DNA from: Lutimonas halocynthiae
Lineage (GTDB): Bacteria > Bacteroidota > Bacteroidia > Flavobacteriales > Flavobacteriaceae
NCBI RefSeq assembly: GCF_030409835.1
Contig: NZ_JAUFQO010000003.1
Span: forward strand, 1-64,000
Direction: 5' to 3'
DNA length: 64,000 bases
Position numbers and translations under genes: made by a program. The notes under the pieces were generated by a model, which made no database searches, was not told the origin of the DNA, and saw only the letters and a program-made list of their open reading frames with translations. Every line of letters begins with the position of its first letter. Positions within the stretch are counted from its first letter, which is position 1. This document shows, piece by piece, positions 9,049 through 18,314 of this stretch.

Positions 9049-9845
9049 CACATATAGAAATAGGAATAGCCTATAGCCAGTGTACCAACTATAAAACAAT
9101 AGGCTGAAAAATAGTATAATTTACTGTTCTTAACCAAAGAAATCATCCAATTGCAAGCTATAAGACCTGAAATAAATGCAGCAATAAATCCTACAATCAT
9201 GACGCCGAAATTTTCATCACTAAAGTTGATGGCTCCTCCCATAATATCTTTAGCAACTTTGCCAAAGATCAAAGGAACTACCATTAAAAAAGAAAACCTT
9301 GCGGCCTTGGTGCGATCGACACCGAGAAGAACTGATGTTGAAATCGTTGCACCTGATCTTGAAATACCAGGAAGCATGGCTATAGCCTGTGATATTCCAA
9401 TAATAAAAGCATTTTTATAGGAAACGTTTTTGTTTGTATTTTTTGCTTTGTCTGCTAAAAACAATAATAGACCCGTAATGAGTAACATGAAGCCTACCAG
9501 TAAAACATTGCCATTAAAAAAAGCTTCAAGTTCCTCTTCAAACAACAATCCAATTATAACTGCAGGAATCATTGAGATGATAATCTTTGCCGAGAATTCA
9601 AACTCATCATTATTTTTGAATTGTAACAGTCCTTTAAAAATATCAACTAAGTCTTTTCTAAAAATTACAAGCGTACTCAAAGCTGTGGCAAAGTGAAGCA
9701 CAACAGTAAAAGTTAAGCTTTCCTGCGGAACAGTTTCATTGCCAAATATGACTTTAGCCAATTCAAGGTGTCCGCTAGATGATACAGGTAAAAATTCAGT
9801 AAGACCTTGAACAATACCAAGGATAATAGCTTCTATATAACTCAT
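9048..9845 (-). CDS. uppP: Undecaprenyl-diphosphatase UppP (BacA)
   Basis: A 265-residue polytopic membrane enzyme with about 8 membrane segments. It dephosphorylates undecaprenyl pyrophosphate, recycling the lipid carrier for peptidoglycan and other envelope glycans. Both family signatures are present: GLTEFLPVSSSGHLEL at residues 14-29 (catalytic Glu17, His26) and PGISRSGATIS in the second half. Length and start match the family. It is coupled to truB through TGATG and lies 32 bp downstream of the DUF3098 gene. Confidence 0.95.
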   Translation of the reverse strand: MSYIEAIILGIVQGLTEFLPVSSSGHLELAKVIFGNETVPQESLTFTVVLHFATALSTLVIFRKDLVDIFKGLLQFKNNDEFEFSAKIIISMIPAVIIGLLFEEELEAFFNGNVLLVGFMLLITGLLLFLADKAKNTNKNVSYKNAFIIGISQAIAMLPGISRSGATISTSVLLGVDRTKAARFSFLMVVPLIFGKVAKDIMGGAINFSDENFGVMIVGFIAAFISGLIACNWMISLVKNSKLYYFSAYCFIVGTLAIGYSYFYM

Positions 9846-9877
9846 GTTTTATTGGAATGAATAAGAGTTGAACATTC

Positions 9878-10141
9878 TTACTTTTTTTCTTGTCCGGGAT
9901 TGGCCATGATGGCGTAGACTTCAATGGCTAAACCGATAAGTACAACTGTTGGGGCCAACCTAATTCTTTGAAAATTGTAGATTTCTTCATTGAATACAGT
10001 TGGGTCATCACTTCCACCACCTAACATAAGAGCAAAACCAATCAATATTACCACAACTCCGGCGATCATAATCAGATAGTTCTTTTTCCCAAAAAGGAAT
10101 TCTCCTTCTGTTTTGAGTTGATCTTTTTTCTTTGTGCCCAT
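9878..10141 (-). CDS. DUF3098 family membrane protein
   Basis: An 87-residue protein with two membrane segments (about 25-42 and 64-81) and a FGKKNYLIMIAGVVVILIG core typical of DUF3098. The family is usually found between ftsX and uppP in Bacteroidota, exactly as here. The gap to ftsX is one base, so they share an mRNA. Function is unknown; the location suggests a role in cell envelope or division. Confidence 0.85.
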   Translation of the reverse strand: MGTKKKDQLKTEGEFLFGKKNYLIMIAGVVVILIGFALMLGGGSDDPTVFNEEIYNFQRIRLAPTVVLIGLAIEVYAIMANPGQEKK

Positions 10142-10142
10142 T

Positions 10143-11021
10143 TTAATAATATAATTCGTCTGTTCTTAAATTTAAAAATCTTTGTGTTGCCAAAAAGGTG
10201 CTTATCCAGGTAATCAATATGCCCATTCCAAAAATAATTCCAAACAAAGAGGCCATTTCAATTCGATCGTCAACCATACCAAATTCGGGGAATGTTTTAT
10301 TCATATAGTACAGAAGAATAGCGAGTTGAAATATGGCAAAAATCGCGCCAATTATACCGAGTTTTACGCTGTTCCATATAAATGGTTTTCTTATAAATCG
10401 CTTCGAAGCGCCCACCATCTGCATGGTTTTTATCGTGAATCTTTTTGAATACACAGAAAGTCTTATCGAACTGTTGATCAAGACCACTACTACTAAAGTG
10501 GCTAATCCACAGAACACAAGAATGAATAGACTTATTCGTTTTACATTTTTTGTAAGCAAATCAATCAAGGGTTTGTCGTAAGAAACGGAAGAAACAAATT
10601 GATTTTTCTTATAAATACCCTCTATTTCCTGCATTTTTTCAGGGGAGACAAAGTCGGCTTTTACATAAATGTCTATGGAGTTTTCAAGCGGGTTATATCC
10701 TAGAAAATCCATAAAATCTTCACCATTTTCTTTTTTGTAAATCTCTGCCGCGTCTTCTTTAGATATAAATTTGGTGCTTTTTGTAAAGGCTTTTTCGTCA
10801 ATTGAGACCTGAAGATTCAAGATTTTATCGCGAGACACCTCGTTTTTAAGATACAAGGTGATCGCCGCACTTTCTTTAAAATAATTAGATACTTTTTTTG
10901 TGTTCAAAACAAGAAGACCTAAAACACCAATTAAAAACAATACCAGTGAAATACTGATAACGACAGATACATAAGAATATCGAAGTCTTCTTTTCTGGTA
11001 TTTCTCAAAGGATGTACTCAT
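10143..11021 (-). CDS. ftsX: Cell division protein FtsX (ABC-type permease)
   Basis: A 292-residue inner-membrane protein of the FtsX family: one N-terminal membrane segment (about 20-40), an extracytoplasmic domain (about 45-160) and three C-terminal segments carrying the permease region (about 165-285, with MQMVGASKRFIRKPF). FtsEX regulates peptidoglycan hydrolases at the septum. The partner ATPase gene ftsE is not in the window; in Bacteroidota the two genes are often apart. It is the first gene of the cluster leading to truB. Confidence 0.92.
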   Translation of the reverse strand: MSTSFEKYQKRRLRYSYVSVVISISLVLFLIGVLGLLVLNTKKVSNYFKESAAITLYLKNEVSRDKILNLQVSIDEKAFTKSTKFISKEDAAEIYKKENGEDFMDFLGYNPLENSIDIYVKADFVSPEKMQEIEGIYKKNQFVSSVSYDKPLIDLLTKNVKRISLFILVFCGLATLVVVVLINSSIRLSVYSKRFTIKTMQMVGASKRFIRKPFIWNSVKLGIIGAIFAIFQLAILLYYMNKTFPEFGMVDDRIEMASLFGIIFGMGILITWISTFLATQRFLNLRTDELYY

Positions 11022-11099
11022 AAAATTTCCAAGCTTTTAGCGAATTGCAAGGTAATTATTTCTGAATAAAGGGCAAATAAAAATTAGAAGTCCTGAACA

Positions 11100-11504
11100 T
11101 TATTTTTCTATTTCCTGACAGAGCTCTATCAACACTCCGTTACTGCTCTTAGGATGAAGAAAAGCGATGAGCTTGTTGTCAGCACCTTTTTTTGCTTTTT
11201 CATGAATCATTGTAAATCCTTCTTTTTTAAGCCTTAGAATTTCTTCTTCAATGTTTTCAACTTCAAAAGCTATATGATGAATTCCTTCTCCTTTTTTTTC
11301 AATAAATTTTGAAATTGGACTTTCTGTTGACAAGCCTTCAAGTAATTCGATTTTATTAGGACCAACTTTAAAAAATGACGTTTGAACGCCTTCACTTTCT
11401 ACTGCCTCCATTTTATAAGGTGCTGCCCCCAATAGACTAGTGAAAAGTTTGTTGGATGCTTCAAGGTTTTTTACGGCAATTCCTATATGTTCTATTTTAT
11501 TCAT
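11100..11504 (-). CDS. mce: Methylmalonyl-CoA epimerase
   Basis: A 134-residue protein of the glyoxalase/VOC fold that interconverts (R)- and (S)-methylmalonyl-CoA in propionate metabolism. The visible metal ligands are His6 (IEHIGIAV), Glu53 (KIELLE), His76 or His77 (GIHHIAFEV) and Glu127 (LIELCQ). The length matches the family. It is divergent from rbfA across 90 bp. A TATTTTTG on its strand (11532-11525) is a possible -7 element. Confidence 0.9.
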   Translation of the reverse strand: MNKIEHIGIAVKNLEASNKLFTSLLGAAPYKMEAVESEGVQTSFFKVGPNKIELLEGLSTESPISKFIEKKGEGIHHIAFEVENIEEEILRLKKEGFTMIHEKAKKGADNKLIAFLHPKSSNGVLIELCQEIEK

Positions 11505-11581
11505 TTGAAAGGATCTTAGGTTCTCAAAAATAAAGATTTTATACTAATTAAGTTTTGATGCTCCATTAAGTCTAATAATAC

Positions 11582-11589
11582 TATTTTTG
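11582..11589 (+). promoter_or_regulatory. Candidate -7 element just before rbfA
   Basis: TATTTTTG fits TAnnTTTG and ends 5 bases before the rbfA ATG. If used, transcription would start at or beside the start codon, giving an almost leaderless mRNA. No well-spaced -33 element is seen. Confidence 0.3.
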
Positions 11590-11594
11590 TACCC

Positions 11595-11978
11595 ATGGAA
11601 ACAAACAGACAGAAAAAAATTGCAGGCGTAATCCAAAAAGACTTGGTTGACATTTTGCAAGGAGCAGCAAGAGATGGTATGAAAGGCGTTGTTATTTCAG
11701 TAACTAAAGTTCATGTAACTTCTGATTTGGGACAAGCCAAAGCTTATTTGAGTATTTTTCCATCCGATAAGAAGGAAGAAATCATGGAAGGAATTACAGC
11801 AAATACTGTTATGATCAGACATGCTTTAGCGTTAAGGACCAAGAATCAATTGAGAAGAATGCCAGAGATGATGTTTTTCATTGATGATTCTTTGGATTAT
11901 ATAGAAGACATTGATAAAGCACTTAAGGGAGAAGACAATCCTATCAAGGATAATATTAGCGGAAAAAAGAAAAAATAG
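11595..11978 (+). CDS. rbfA: Ribosome-binding factor A
   Basis: A 127-residue KH-like protein needed for late maturation of the 30S subunit and 16S rRNA 5' processing. The N-terminal METNRQKKIAGVIQKDL, the central VTKVHVTSDLGQAKAYLSIF and the C-terminal LRRMPEMMFFIDDSLDY are the standard family segments, and the length is typical. The next gene begins 6 bases after the stop, so rbfA and the permease are one operon, an order common in Bacteroidota. Confidence 0.95.
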   Translation: METNRQKKIAGVIQKDLVDILQGAARDGMKGVVISVTKVHVTSDLGQAKAYLSIFPSDKKEEIMEGITANTVMIRHALALRTKNQLRRMPEMMFFIDDSLDYIEDIDKALKGEDNPIKDNISGKKKK

Positions 11979-11984
11979 ATCATA

Positions 11985-13184
11985 TTGAATTTTCCGCTTT
12001 ACATAGCAAGACGTTACCTACTTTCAAAAAGCAGTAATAATGCTATAAATATTATTACTTTAATCGCAACTCTAGGTGTTATCGTTAGTACCATAGCCTT
12101 ATTTGTGGTGCTCTCTGTTTTTTCAGGATTAAAAGATTTTAGTCTAAGTTTTATAAGAACATCAGATCCTGATTTGAAAATCACTTCAACCCGTGGTAAA
12201 TCTTTTTATTTTAATGATTCAATCGAACAGGCTCTGGTAAAGGATAAAATTGCTGCTTATACAAAGGTAATTGAAGAAAGAGTGTTTTTGAGTTATGGAG
12301 AGAAATCTCATGTGGCCAGTATCAAAGGCGTGGATTCTAATTATTTAAATGTCAATCGCCTGGATACCGCAATTTATTATGGCAACTGGGTAAATTATGA
12401 TCACAAATATACAGTAGTAGTCGGGAGTGCTATTTCAACTTCCCTGTCAATAGCATCATATGATTTTACAGAAACCTTAAAAATTTATGTTCCCAAGCCA
12501 GGAAAGGGATACATAACCAATCCGAAAACCGCTTTTAATCAGGTTGGGGCGCAAACCATTGGGATTTACAGACTCACAGATGATATTGATAAAAAGTATG
12601 TGTATAGCAACCTAAGTCTGGCCCAAGACCTTTTAAACTACAAGACTGATCAATTATCCGCTATTGAAATAAAAGTTAATCCTGATTATGATGTAAAAGA
12701 AGTACAGCAAGATTTGGAATTAAGTTTGGGAGAACGATTTGAAGTAAGAACAAGACAGCAATTAAACTCTGTTTTTTACAAAATGTTAAATACAGAAAAC
12801 CTGGTGTCTTATTTGGTATTCACTTTGATTCTGGTTATTGCTTTATTCAATGTTATCGGTGCCATAGTCATGATGATCATTGACAAAAGAGAAAACCTAA
12901 AAACCTTATTTCATTTAGGGTCTTCAATAAGAGAAATCAGAAAAATATTTGTGTTTCAAGGCTTCTTGTTAACTGTATTTGGCTTGTTTGTGGGCTTATT
13001 GGTGTCTATTCCGTTTGTCTTATTACAGAAAAAATACGGCTTCATAATGATCACTCAATCCCTTGCATATCCAGTTGAATTCAGGCTTGTAAATGTGCTT
13101 GTCGTTATCATTACGCTCTTATTTTTAGGATTTCTGGCTGCTAAAATTGCCAGCGCAAGAATTTCAAAGAAATTGGTGGAGTAG
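11985..13184 (+). CDS. LolC/LolE-like ABC transporter permease
   Basis: A 399-residue membrane protein of the LolC/E (MacB-FtsX) type: one N-terminal membrane segment (about 23-45), a large periplasmic domain (about 50-270) and three C-terminal membrane segments (about 275-395). LolCDE-type permeases extract lipoproteins from the inner membrane, but substrate assignment in Bacteroidota is uncertain. The start is TTG at 11985, giving MNFPLYIARRYL, which matches the usual N-terminus of this family; no ATG fits. It follows rbfA by 6 bases. Its 3' end overlaps a stretch resembling a tRNA 3' end (see separate entry). Confidence 0.85.
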   Translation: MNFPLYIARRYLLSKSSNNAINIITLIATLGVIVSTIALFVVLSVFSGLKDFSLSFIRTSDPDLKITSTRGKSFYFNDSIEQALVKDKIAAYTKVIEERVFLSYGEKSHVASIKGVDSNYLNVNRLDTAIYYGNWVNYDHKYTVVVGSAISTSLSIASYDFTETLKIYVPKPGKGYITNPKTAFNQVGAQTIGIYRLTDDIDKKYVYSNLSLAQDLLNYKTDQLSAIEIKVNPDYDVKEVQQDLELSLGERFEVRTRQQLNSVFYKMLNTENLVSYLVFTLILVIALFNVIGAIVMMIIDKRENLKTLFHLGSSIREIRKIFVFQGFLLTVFGLFVGLLVSIPFVLLQKKYGFIMITQSLAYPVEFRLVNVLVVIITLLFLGFLAAKIASARISKKLVE

Positions 13185-13199
13185 GGATTTGAACCCCTC
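13174..13199 (-). other. tRNA 3'-end-like sequence (T arm plus acceptor strand)
   Basis: On the minus strand these bases read like the last third of a tRNA: GGTTCAAATCC fits the T-arm consensus GTTCRANNC, and the following CTACTCCACCA resembles an acceptor strand. The T stem has three G-C pairs and a G-T pair, but the fifth pair is an A-A mismatch, and no 5' tRNA half is present. It overlaps the end of the permease gene and stops just short of the dusB stop. It may be an attachment-site remnant or chance. Confidence 0.35.
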
Positions 13200-13200
13200 A

Positions 13201-14184
13201 CTACTCATTACCAAACTTCTCTAACACCTCATCAAACACTTCAAAAACCTCTTCTTTGCTATCTCCGGTGACCATACGAAGTCTATAATCTTTAAAATGT
13301 GGAATTCCTTTAAAATAATTGGTGTAATGTCGGCGCGTTTCATAGAGTCCGGCGTGATCTCCGTTCCAGGCGATGGCCATTTCTAAATGTCTTCTAGCGG
13401 TTTTTACTCTTTCTGGAATTCCAGGTGAAGGCAAATGTTCACCAGTCTTAAAAAAATGCTTTACATCAGCAAAAAACCAAGGGTTTCCTATACTGGCTCT
13501 GCCGATCATGGCTCCGTCAAGACCGAATTTATCCCGCATCAACATGGCTTTTTCAGCAGAATTAACATCCCCGTTTCCGAACACAGGAATATGCATTCTG
13601 GGATTATTCTTGACTTCAGCAATAGGTTCCCAAATCGCGTCACCTTTGTACATCTGTGCCCTGGTTCTCCCATGAATAGCAATGGCCTGAATACCAACAT
13701 CCTGCAATTTTTCAGCCACATCTTGTATATAAACACTTTCATCATCCCAGCCAAGACGCGTTTTAACAGTGATTGGAAGTTTTGTGTGTTTTACCATGGC
13801 CTCACTTAATGAAACCATTAAAGGAATATCCTTAAGAATACCCGCGCCTGCTCCTTTACTAACTACTTTTTTTACAGGGCAACCAAAATTTATATCGATA
13901 AAGTCGGGTTGAGACCTCTCAACAATTTCCACCGTTTTCAACATGGACTCGAGATTGGCACCAAATATTTGAATACCTACTGGCCGTTCTTTATCATAAA
14001 TATCAAGTTTTTGCATGCTTTTGGCCGCATCTCTGATAAGCCCTTCGGACGAAATAAATTCGGTATAAACCACATCTGCTCCCTGTTCTTTGCACAAAGC
14101 GCGGAAAGGAGGATCACTCACATCTTCCATCGGGGCCAGTAAAAGTGGGAAATCTCCTAATTCAATGTTACCTATTTTTGCCAA
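13201..14184 (-). CDS. dusB: tRNA-dihydrouridine synthase (DusB type)
   Basis: A 327-residue flavoenzyme that reduces uridine to dihydrouridine in the tRNA D loop. Hallmarks are the N-terminal LLLAPMEDVSDPPFR, the catalytic loop NFGCPVKKV with Cys102, the KTRLGW substrate segment and AIHGRTRAQMY. FMN binds in the TIM barrel (about 10-245) and a helical RNA-binding domain follows. The length is typical. It converges on the permease gene with 16 bp between stops. Confidence 0.93.
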   Translation of the reverse strand: MAKIGNIELGDFPLLLAPMEDVSDPPFRALCKEQGADVVYTEFISSEGLIRDAAKSMQKLDIYDKERPVGIQIFGANLESMLKTVEIVERSQPDFIDINFGCPVKKVVSKGAGAGILKDIPLMVSLSEAMVKHTKLPITVKTRLGWDDESVYIQDVAEKLQDVGIQAIAIHGRTRAQMYKGDAIWEPIAEVKNNPRMHIPVFGNGDVNSAEKAMLMRDKFGLDGAMIGRASIGNPWFFADVKHFFKTGEHLPSPGIPERVKTARRHLEMAIAWNGDHAGLYETRRHYTNYFKGIPHFKDYRLRMVTGDSKEEVFEVFDEVLEKFGNE

Positions 14185-14297
14185 ACTTAATTTTTAGGCT
14201 GCAAAATTACATAAATTTTTAATCATTTAATGAGTAGTCTTGGTATTGCCCTTCATTTGAATTATCGATAAATTTTTATAGCAATTGTTGATTTTTG

Positions 14298-14327
14298 TTT
14301 GAAACTTTTTTAAAAAACGTAAATTTG
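14298..14327 (+). promoter_or_regulatory. Promoter, Bacteroidota consensus
   Basis: TTTG at 14298-14301 and TAAATTTG at 14320-14327, separated by 18 bases, match both elements of the Bacteroidota housekeeping promoter. The ATG at 14348 lies 20 bases downstream. This also argues against the upstream TTG at 14330 as the start codon. Confidence 0.7.
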
Positions 14328-14347
14328 AATTGACTTTAACCAATCCT

Positions 14348-15454
14348 ATGAAAAACAGAATTTTTATACTTGTTATTTTTATGCTTGTTTTAGCATGTAA
14401 ATCGTCTCATGACAACAGTAGCTATGATGGTAAATCTGGTGCTACCATTTGGGTAAACACCTTACACTATCCACAAGAAAAGCATTTGAAAAACATCAAA
14501 CAAATTACATTTGGAGGTGATAATGCTGAAGCCTATTGGAGTTTTGACAGCTCGAAATTAGTTTTTCAAGCCAATAATAAAGTCTGGGGCCTGGAATGTG
14601 ATCAAATTTTTGTGATGGATGCATCTAAACCTTTAGACAGTTTAGAGATCCCACAATTGATAAGTACCGGAACAGGGAGAACAACATGTAGTTATTTTTT
14701 ACCAGGAAACGAAACAATAGTTTATTCATCAACTCATTTGGCTAGCAAGGATTGTCCTGAAGTGCCGAATAAAGAAGATTATGGCAATAAGTATATATGG
14801 CCAGTCTATAAAGGCTATGATATTTTTGTGGCTGATACAAAAGGAAATCAATTAGAGCAATTGACTTTTGGGGATGGCTATGATGCAGAACCCACGGTGT
14901 CACCAAATGGAGATAGAATTGTATTTACCTCAACGCGAACTGGTGATCTGGAATTATTTACTATGAATATTGATGGTAGTGATGTAAGGCAAGTCACTAA
15001 TGAATTAGGATATGACGGAGGTGCGTTTTTCTCACCAGATGGGACTAAATTGATTTTTCGATCCTCTCGTCCAAAAACAGAAGAAGAGATTAAAGAATAT
15101 AAAGATTTATTAGCTGAAGGATTGGTTCAACCCACAAATATGGAGTTATATGTCTGTAATGTTGACGGGAGTGACTTAACAAAAATTACGGATTTAGGAA
15201 ATGCTAACTGGGCACCGTTTTTTCATCCTTCTGGTAAGAAAGTAATTTTTTCGAGTAACCATGCTTCGAAAAGAAGCTTCAATTTGTTTATGATCAACCT
15301 TGACGGATCAGGTCTAGAGCAAATAACTTATGACACGGTTTTTGACGCTTTCCCGATGTTTTCACCGGATGGTAAAAAGATCGTATTCTCTTCAAATAGA
15401 AATAATAATGGGACCCGTGATACAAATTTATTTGTAGCCGATTGGGTCGACTAA
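14348..15454 (+). CDS. TolB-like beta-propeller lipoprotein
   Basis: A 368-residue lipoprotein (signal peptide 1-16, lipobox LAC with Cys17). The mature part consists of TolB/PD40-type propeller blades, seen as repeated motifs such as EPTVSPNGDRIVFTSTR, GAFFSPDGTKLIFRSSR and PMFSPDGKKIVFSSNR. Such proteins bind peptides or other proteins in the periplasm and are not enzymes. The frame is open from a TTG at 14330, but the ATG at 14348 gives a proper signal peptide and fits the promoter. It is followed after 10 bases by an oxidoreductase gene, so the two are probably co-transcribed. Confidence 0.82.
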   Translation: MKNRIFILVIFMLVLACKSSHDNSSYDGKSGATIWVNTLHYPQEKHLKNIKQITFGGDNAEAYWSFDSSKLVFQANNKVWGLECDQIFVMDASKPLDSLEIPQLISTGTGRTTCSYFLPGNETIVYSSTHLASKDCPEVPNKEDYGNKYIWPVYKGYDIFVADTKGNQLEQLTFGDGYDAEPTVSPNGDRIVFTSTRTGDLELFTMNIDGSDVRQVTNELGYDGGAFFSPDGTKLIFRSSRPKTEEEIKEYKDLLAEGLVQPTNMELYVCNVDGSDLTKITDLGNANWAPFFHPSGKKVIFSSNHASKRSFNLFMINLDGSGLEQITYDTVFDAFPMFSPDGKKIVFSSNRNNNGTRDTNLFVADWVD

Positions 15455-15464
15455 AACATTTATA

Positions 15465-16445
15465 ATGGATAAAAAATATAACTGGGCTATTTTAGGTTGC
15501 GGAAAAATTGCTAGAAAATTTGTTGCTGATCTTTCTTTGTTGCCCAATGCAAATCTTTATGCCGCGGCTTCAAGAAGTTTGGATAATGCTAAAGAGTTTG
15601 CTGAAGAACTAGGTTTCGAGAAAGCTTATGGTTCGTATCAAGAAATGGTTGAAGATCCTAATGTAGATATTGTTTATATCGCTACCCCACATGCCAAGCA
15701 TCTCGAACATAGCTTACTGTGCTTACATAACAAAAAAGCAGTGCTTTGTGAAAAAGCTTTTGCCATGAACACAAAGGAAGTAGATCAAATGATTGAGGCT
15801 TCAAAAAGCAATAACACTTTCTTGATGGAAGCTTTCTGGACCATTTTTTCAGCAAAATTCATTAAAGTTTTAGAATTGGCAAAAGATAAAGACTTGGGTC
15901 AATTGCGATTTGTGAAGTCTGATTTTATGTTCAAGGCTGACTTTGACCCAGATAAAAGGTTGTACAATATAGATTTAGGAGCAGGCTCTTTATTAGACAT
16001 AGGGATTTATCCCATCTTCAGATCCTTGATGCTATTAGGAAAGCCTACATCCATAAAAACCATGGCGAATATTCGCTCAACAGGAGTAGAAGATAGTATT
16101 AGTATGCTTTTTGCCTATGAGAATGGCGCTATGGCTGTACTTACTTCAAGTTTTGAAAGCTCCTGTAATAATGAGACAGAACTCTGTTTTGAAAATGGGT
16201 TTATTAAATTTATTAGGGAACCTGAATTTCCGATTCTTATCGAAAAAAATGGTGTTCAAGAAGAAATCCATATAGAACAGCCAAAAGGAATGGGCTATGA
16301 GCTTGAAGCGATACATGTTATGGAATGCCTTGATCAAGGCCTTACTCAAAGTCCGTTATTACCTTTATCTACAAGCCGTGACTTAATGGAAATTTTAGAC
16401 TGGGTTAGAAAGGATGCCGGCATCGTATTTCCTAAGCATGATTAA
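15465..16445 (+). CDS. Gfo/Idh/MocA family oxidoreductase
   Basis: A 326-residue NAD(P)-dependent dehydrogenase. The N-terminal Rossmann motif is WAILGCGKIARKF (residues 6-18). The family's usual EKP motif appears as CEKAFAMN, keeping the catalytic Lys but with Ala for Pro. The C-terminal half carries the alpha/beta dimerisation domain, with the DIGIYP motif and its expected His position not obvious. The family works on sugars, inositols and related dihydrodiols; the substrate is not evident here. It follows the TolB-like gene by 10 bases. Confidence 0.85.
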   Translation: MDKKYNWAILGCGKIARKFVADLSLLPNANLYAAASRSLDNAKEFAEELGFEKAYGSYQEMVEDPNVDIVYIATPHAKHLEHSLLCLHNKKAVLCEKAFAMNTKEVDQMIEASKSNNTFLMEAFWTIFSAKFIKVLELAKDKDLGQLRFVKSDFMFKADFDPDKRLYNIDLGAGSLLDIGIYPIFRSLMLLGKPTSIKTMANIRSTGVEDSISMLFAYENGAMAVLTSSFESSCNNETELCFENGFIKFIREPEFPILIEKNGVQEEIHIEQPKGMGYELEAIHVMECLDQGLTQSPLLPLSTSRDLMEILDWVRKDAGIVFPKHD

Positions 16446-16460
16446 TCGAAAAAATTAGGT

Positions 16461-16489
16461 TTTGCCAACCAACTAAATGGTTATATTTG
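16461..16489 (+). promoter_or_regulatory. Promoter, Bacteroidota consensus
   Basis: TTTG at 16461-16464 and TATATTTG at 16482-16489 are separated by 17 bases, a very good match to the Bacteroidota promoter. The lepA ATG is 28 bases downstream, giving a short leader. Confidence 0.75.
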
Positions 16490-16517
16490 CGGCATTATTG
16501 AAGATAGGTAGACAAGG

Positions 16518-18314
16518 ATGAAGAACATACGAAACTTTTGTATTATTGCGCATATTGATCATGGTAAAAGTACCTTGGCGGATAGGTTGTTGGAATTTAC
16601 CAACACCATCACTGATAGGGAAAAACAAGATCAGTTACTGGATAGTATGGATCTGGAAAGAGAGAGGGGTATCACTATTAAAAGTCATGCCATTCAAATG
16701 GATTATGAATTTGAGGGAGAGCAATATGTTCTTAATTTAATTGACACGCCTGGTCATGTTGATTTTTCGTACGAAGTGTCAAGATCTATTGCGTCTTGTG
16801 AAGGAGCCCTATTGATAGTTGATGCTGCTCAAAGTATACAGGCCCAGACTATTTCTAATTTATATCTGGCTCTTGATAATGACCTGGAGATTATACCGGT
16901 TTTAAACAAGGTTGACCTTCCAAGTGCCAATCCCGAAGAAGTTACTGATGATATTGTTGATCTTTTAGGCTGCGACCCGGAGGAAGTTATTCACGCCAGT
17001 GGTAAAACTGGTTTTGGGGTTGAAAGCATTTTAAAGGCTATTATTGATAGAGTTCCAGCACCGGGTGGAAATCCTGACGGACCGCTTCAGGCCTTGATCT
17101 TTGATTCTGTATACAATTCTTATAGAGGCGTGGAAACCTATTTTAGAGTTATTAACGGGGAAATAAAAAAAGGTCAAAGGATAAAGTTTGTAGCCACAGG
17201 AAACGAATATTTTGCGGATGAAGTAGGAACGCTGAAACTGACCCAGGAACCTAAGAAAAGCATAAAAGCAGGAGACGTTGGTTATTTGATCACTGGGATC
17301 AAAACAGCCAGTGAAGTTAAAGTGGGGGATACAATCACTGATGCATTGAATCCTACCCAAGAAATGATTGAAGGCTTCGAAGATGTAAAACCAATGGTTT
17401 TTGCAGGAATATATCCCGTAGATACAGATGAATACGAAGAATTAAGGTCTTCTATGGAGAAGTTGCAACTTAATGATGCTTCCTTGGTTTTTGTTCCTGA
17501 AAGTTCTGCAGCCTTAGGATTTGGTTTTAGATGTGGATTTTTAGGAATGTTACATTTAGAAATTATTCAGGAAAGACTTGAAAGAGAATTTGATATGACC
17601 GTGATCACTACGGTACCAAACGTATCTTATCATGCCTTTACAAATAAAAGACCGGATGACATGATCTTGGTAAACAACCCAACAGATCTGCCGGAACCTT
17701 CTACCTTGAATAGAGTAGAAGAGCCTTTTATCAAAGCAAGTATTATTACCAAATCAGATTTTGTAGGACCGGTAATGAGTCTTTGTATAGAAAAGCGTGG
17801 AGAAATAACAAACCAGACCTACCTGACCACAGAAAGAGTTGAATTAAGTTTTGACATGCCGCTTTCTGAAATCGTATTTGATTTTTATGACAGATTAAAG
17901 ACTGTTTCAAAAGGATATGCTTCTTTTGATTACCATCCTATCGGATTCAGGTCTTCTAAACTTGTAAGGGTAGATATACTCTTGAACGGACAGCCTGTTG
18001 ATGCATTATCTGCTCTATTACATGACAGTACAGCCTATGGAATAGGAAAGAAAATGTGTGAAAAGTTACGTCAACTGATTCCAAGACAACAATTTGACAT
18101 TCCAATTCAGGCAGCTATTGGTGCGAAAATCATTGCAAGGGAAACGATCAAAGCCTTGAGAAAGGATGTTACCGCCAAGTGTTATGGTGGTGATATATCC
18201 CGAAAGAGAAAATTACTTGAAAAGCAGAAAAAAGGTAAAAAACGTATGCGCTTGGTGGGTAATGTTGAGATTCCACAACAAGCATTTATGGCAGTCTTAA
18301 AACTAAACGACTAA
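16518..18314 (+). CDS. lepA: Elongation factor 4 (LepA) GTPase
   Basis: A 598-residue translational GTPase, the standard LepA length. The GTP-binding motifs are [15 protein letters not shown] (about 10-24), the switch [10 protein letters not shown] and NKVDLPSA. Domains II and III follow, then the LepA-specific C-terminal domain, which ends in [18 protein letters not shown]. LepA binds ribosomes and affects translocation and ribosome assembly. It has its own promoter. Its TAA abuts the stop of the convergent MscS gene with no base between. Confidence 0.97.
   Translation: MKNIRNFCIIAHIDHGKSTLADRLLEFTNTITDREKQDQLLDSMDLERERGITIKSHAIQMDYEFEGEQYVLNLIDTPGHVDFSYEVSRSIASCEGALLIVDAAQSIQAQTISNLYLALDNDLEIIPVLNKVDLPSANPEEVTDDIVDLLGCDPEEVIHASGKTGFGVESILKAIIDRVPAPGGNPDGPLQALIFDSVYNSYRGVETYFRVINGEIKKGQRIKFVATGNEYFADEVGTLKLTQEPKKSIKAGDVGYLITGIKTASEVKVGDTITDALNPTQEMIEGFEDVKPMVFAGIYPVDTDEYEELRSSMEKLQLNDASLVFVPESSAALGFGFRCGFLGMLHLEIIQERLEREFDMTVITTVPNVSYHAFTNKRPDDMILVNNPTDLPEPSTLNRVEEPFIKASIITKSDFVGPVMSLCIEKRGEITNQTYLTTERVELSFDMPLSEIVFDFYDRLKTVSKGYASFDYHPIGFRSSKLVRVDILLNGQPVDALSALLHDSTAYGIGKKMCEKLRQLIPRQQFDIPIQAAIGAKIIARETIKALRKDVTAKCYGGDISRKRKLLEKQKKGKKRMRLVGNVEIPQQAFMAVLKLND

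Noticed and set aside
9049-9099. Upstream extension of truB by 17 codons
   Set aside because: It lies within uppP, is hydrophobic and unlike TruB; the TGATG overlap marks the real start.
9151-9696. Two open frames opposite uppP
   Set aside because: Antisense of a conserved gene with complete motifs; no homology-like features.
13435-13809. 124-codon open frame opposite dusB
   Set aside because: It lies entirely within the highly conserved dusB coding region in antisense, with no family signature.
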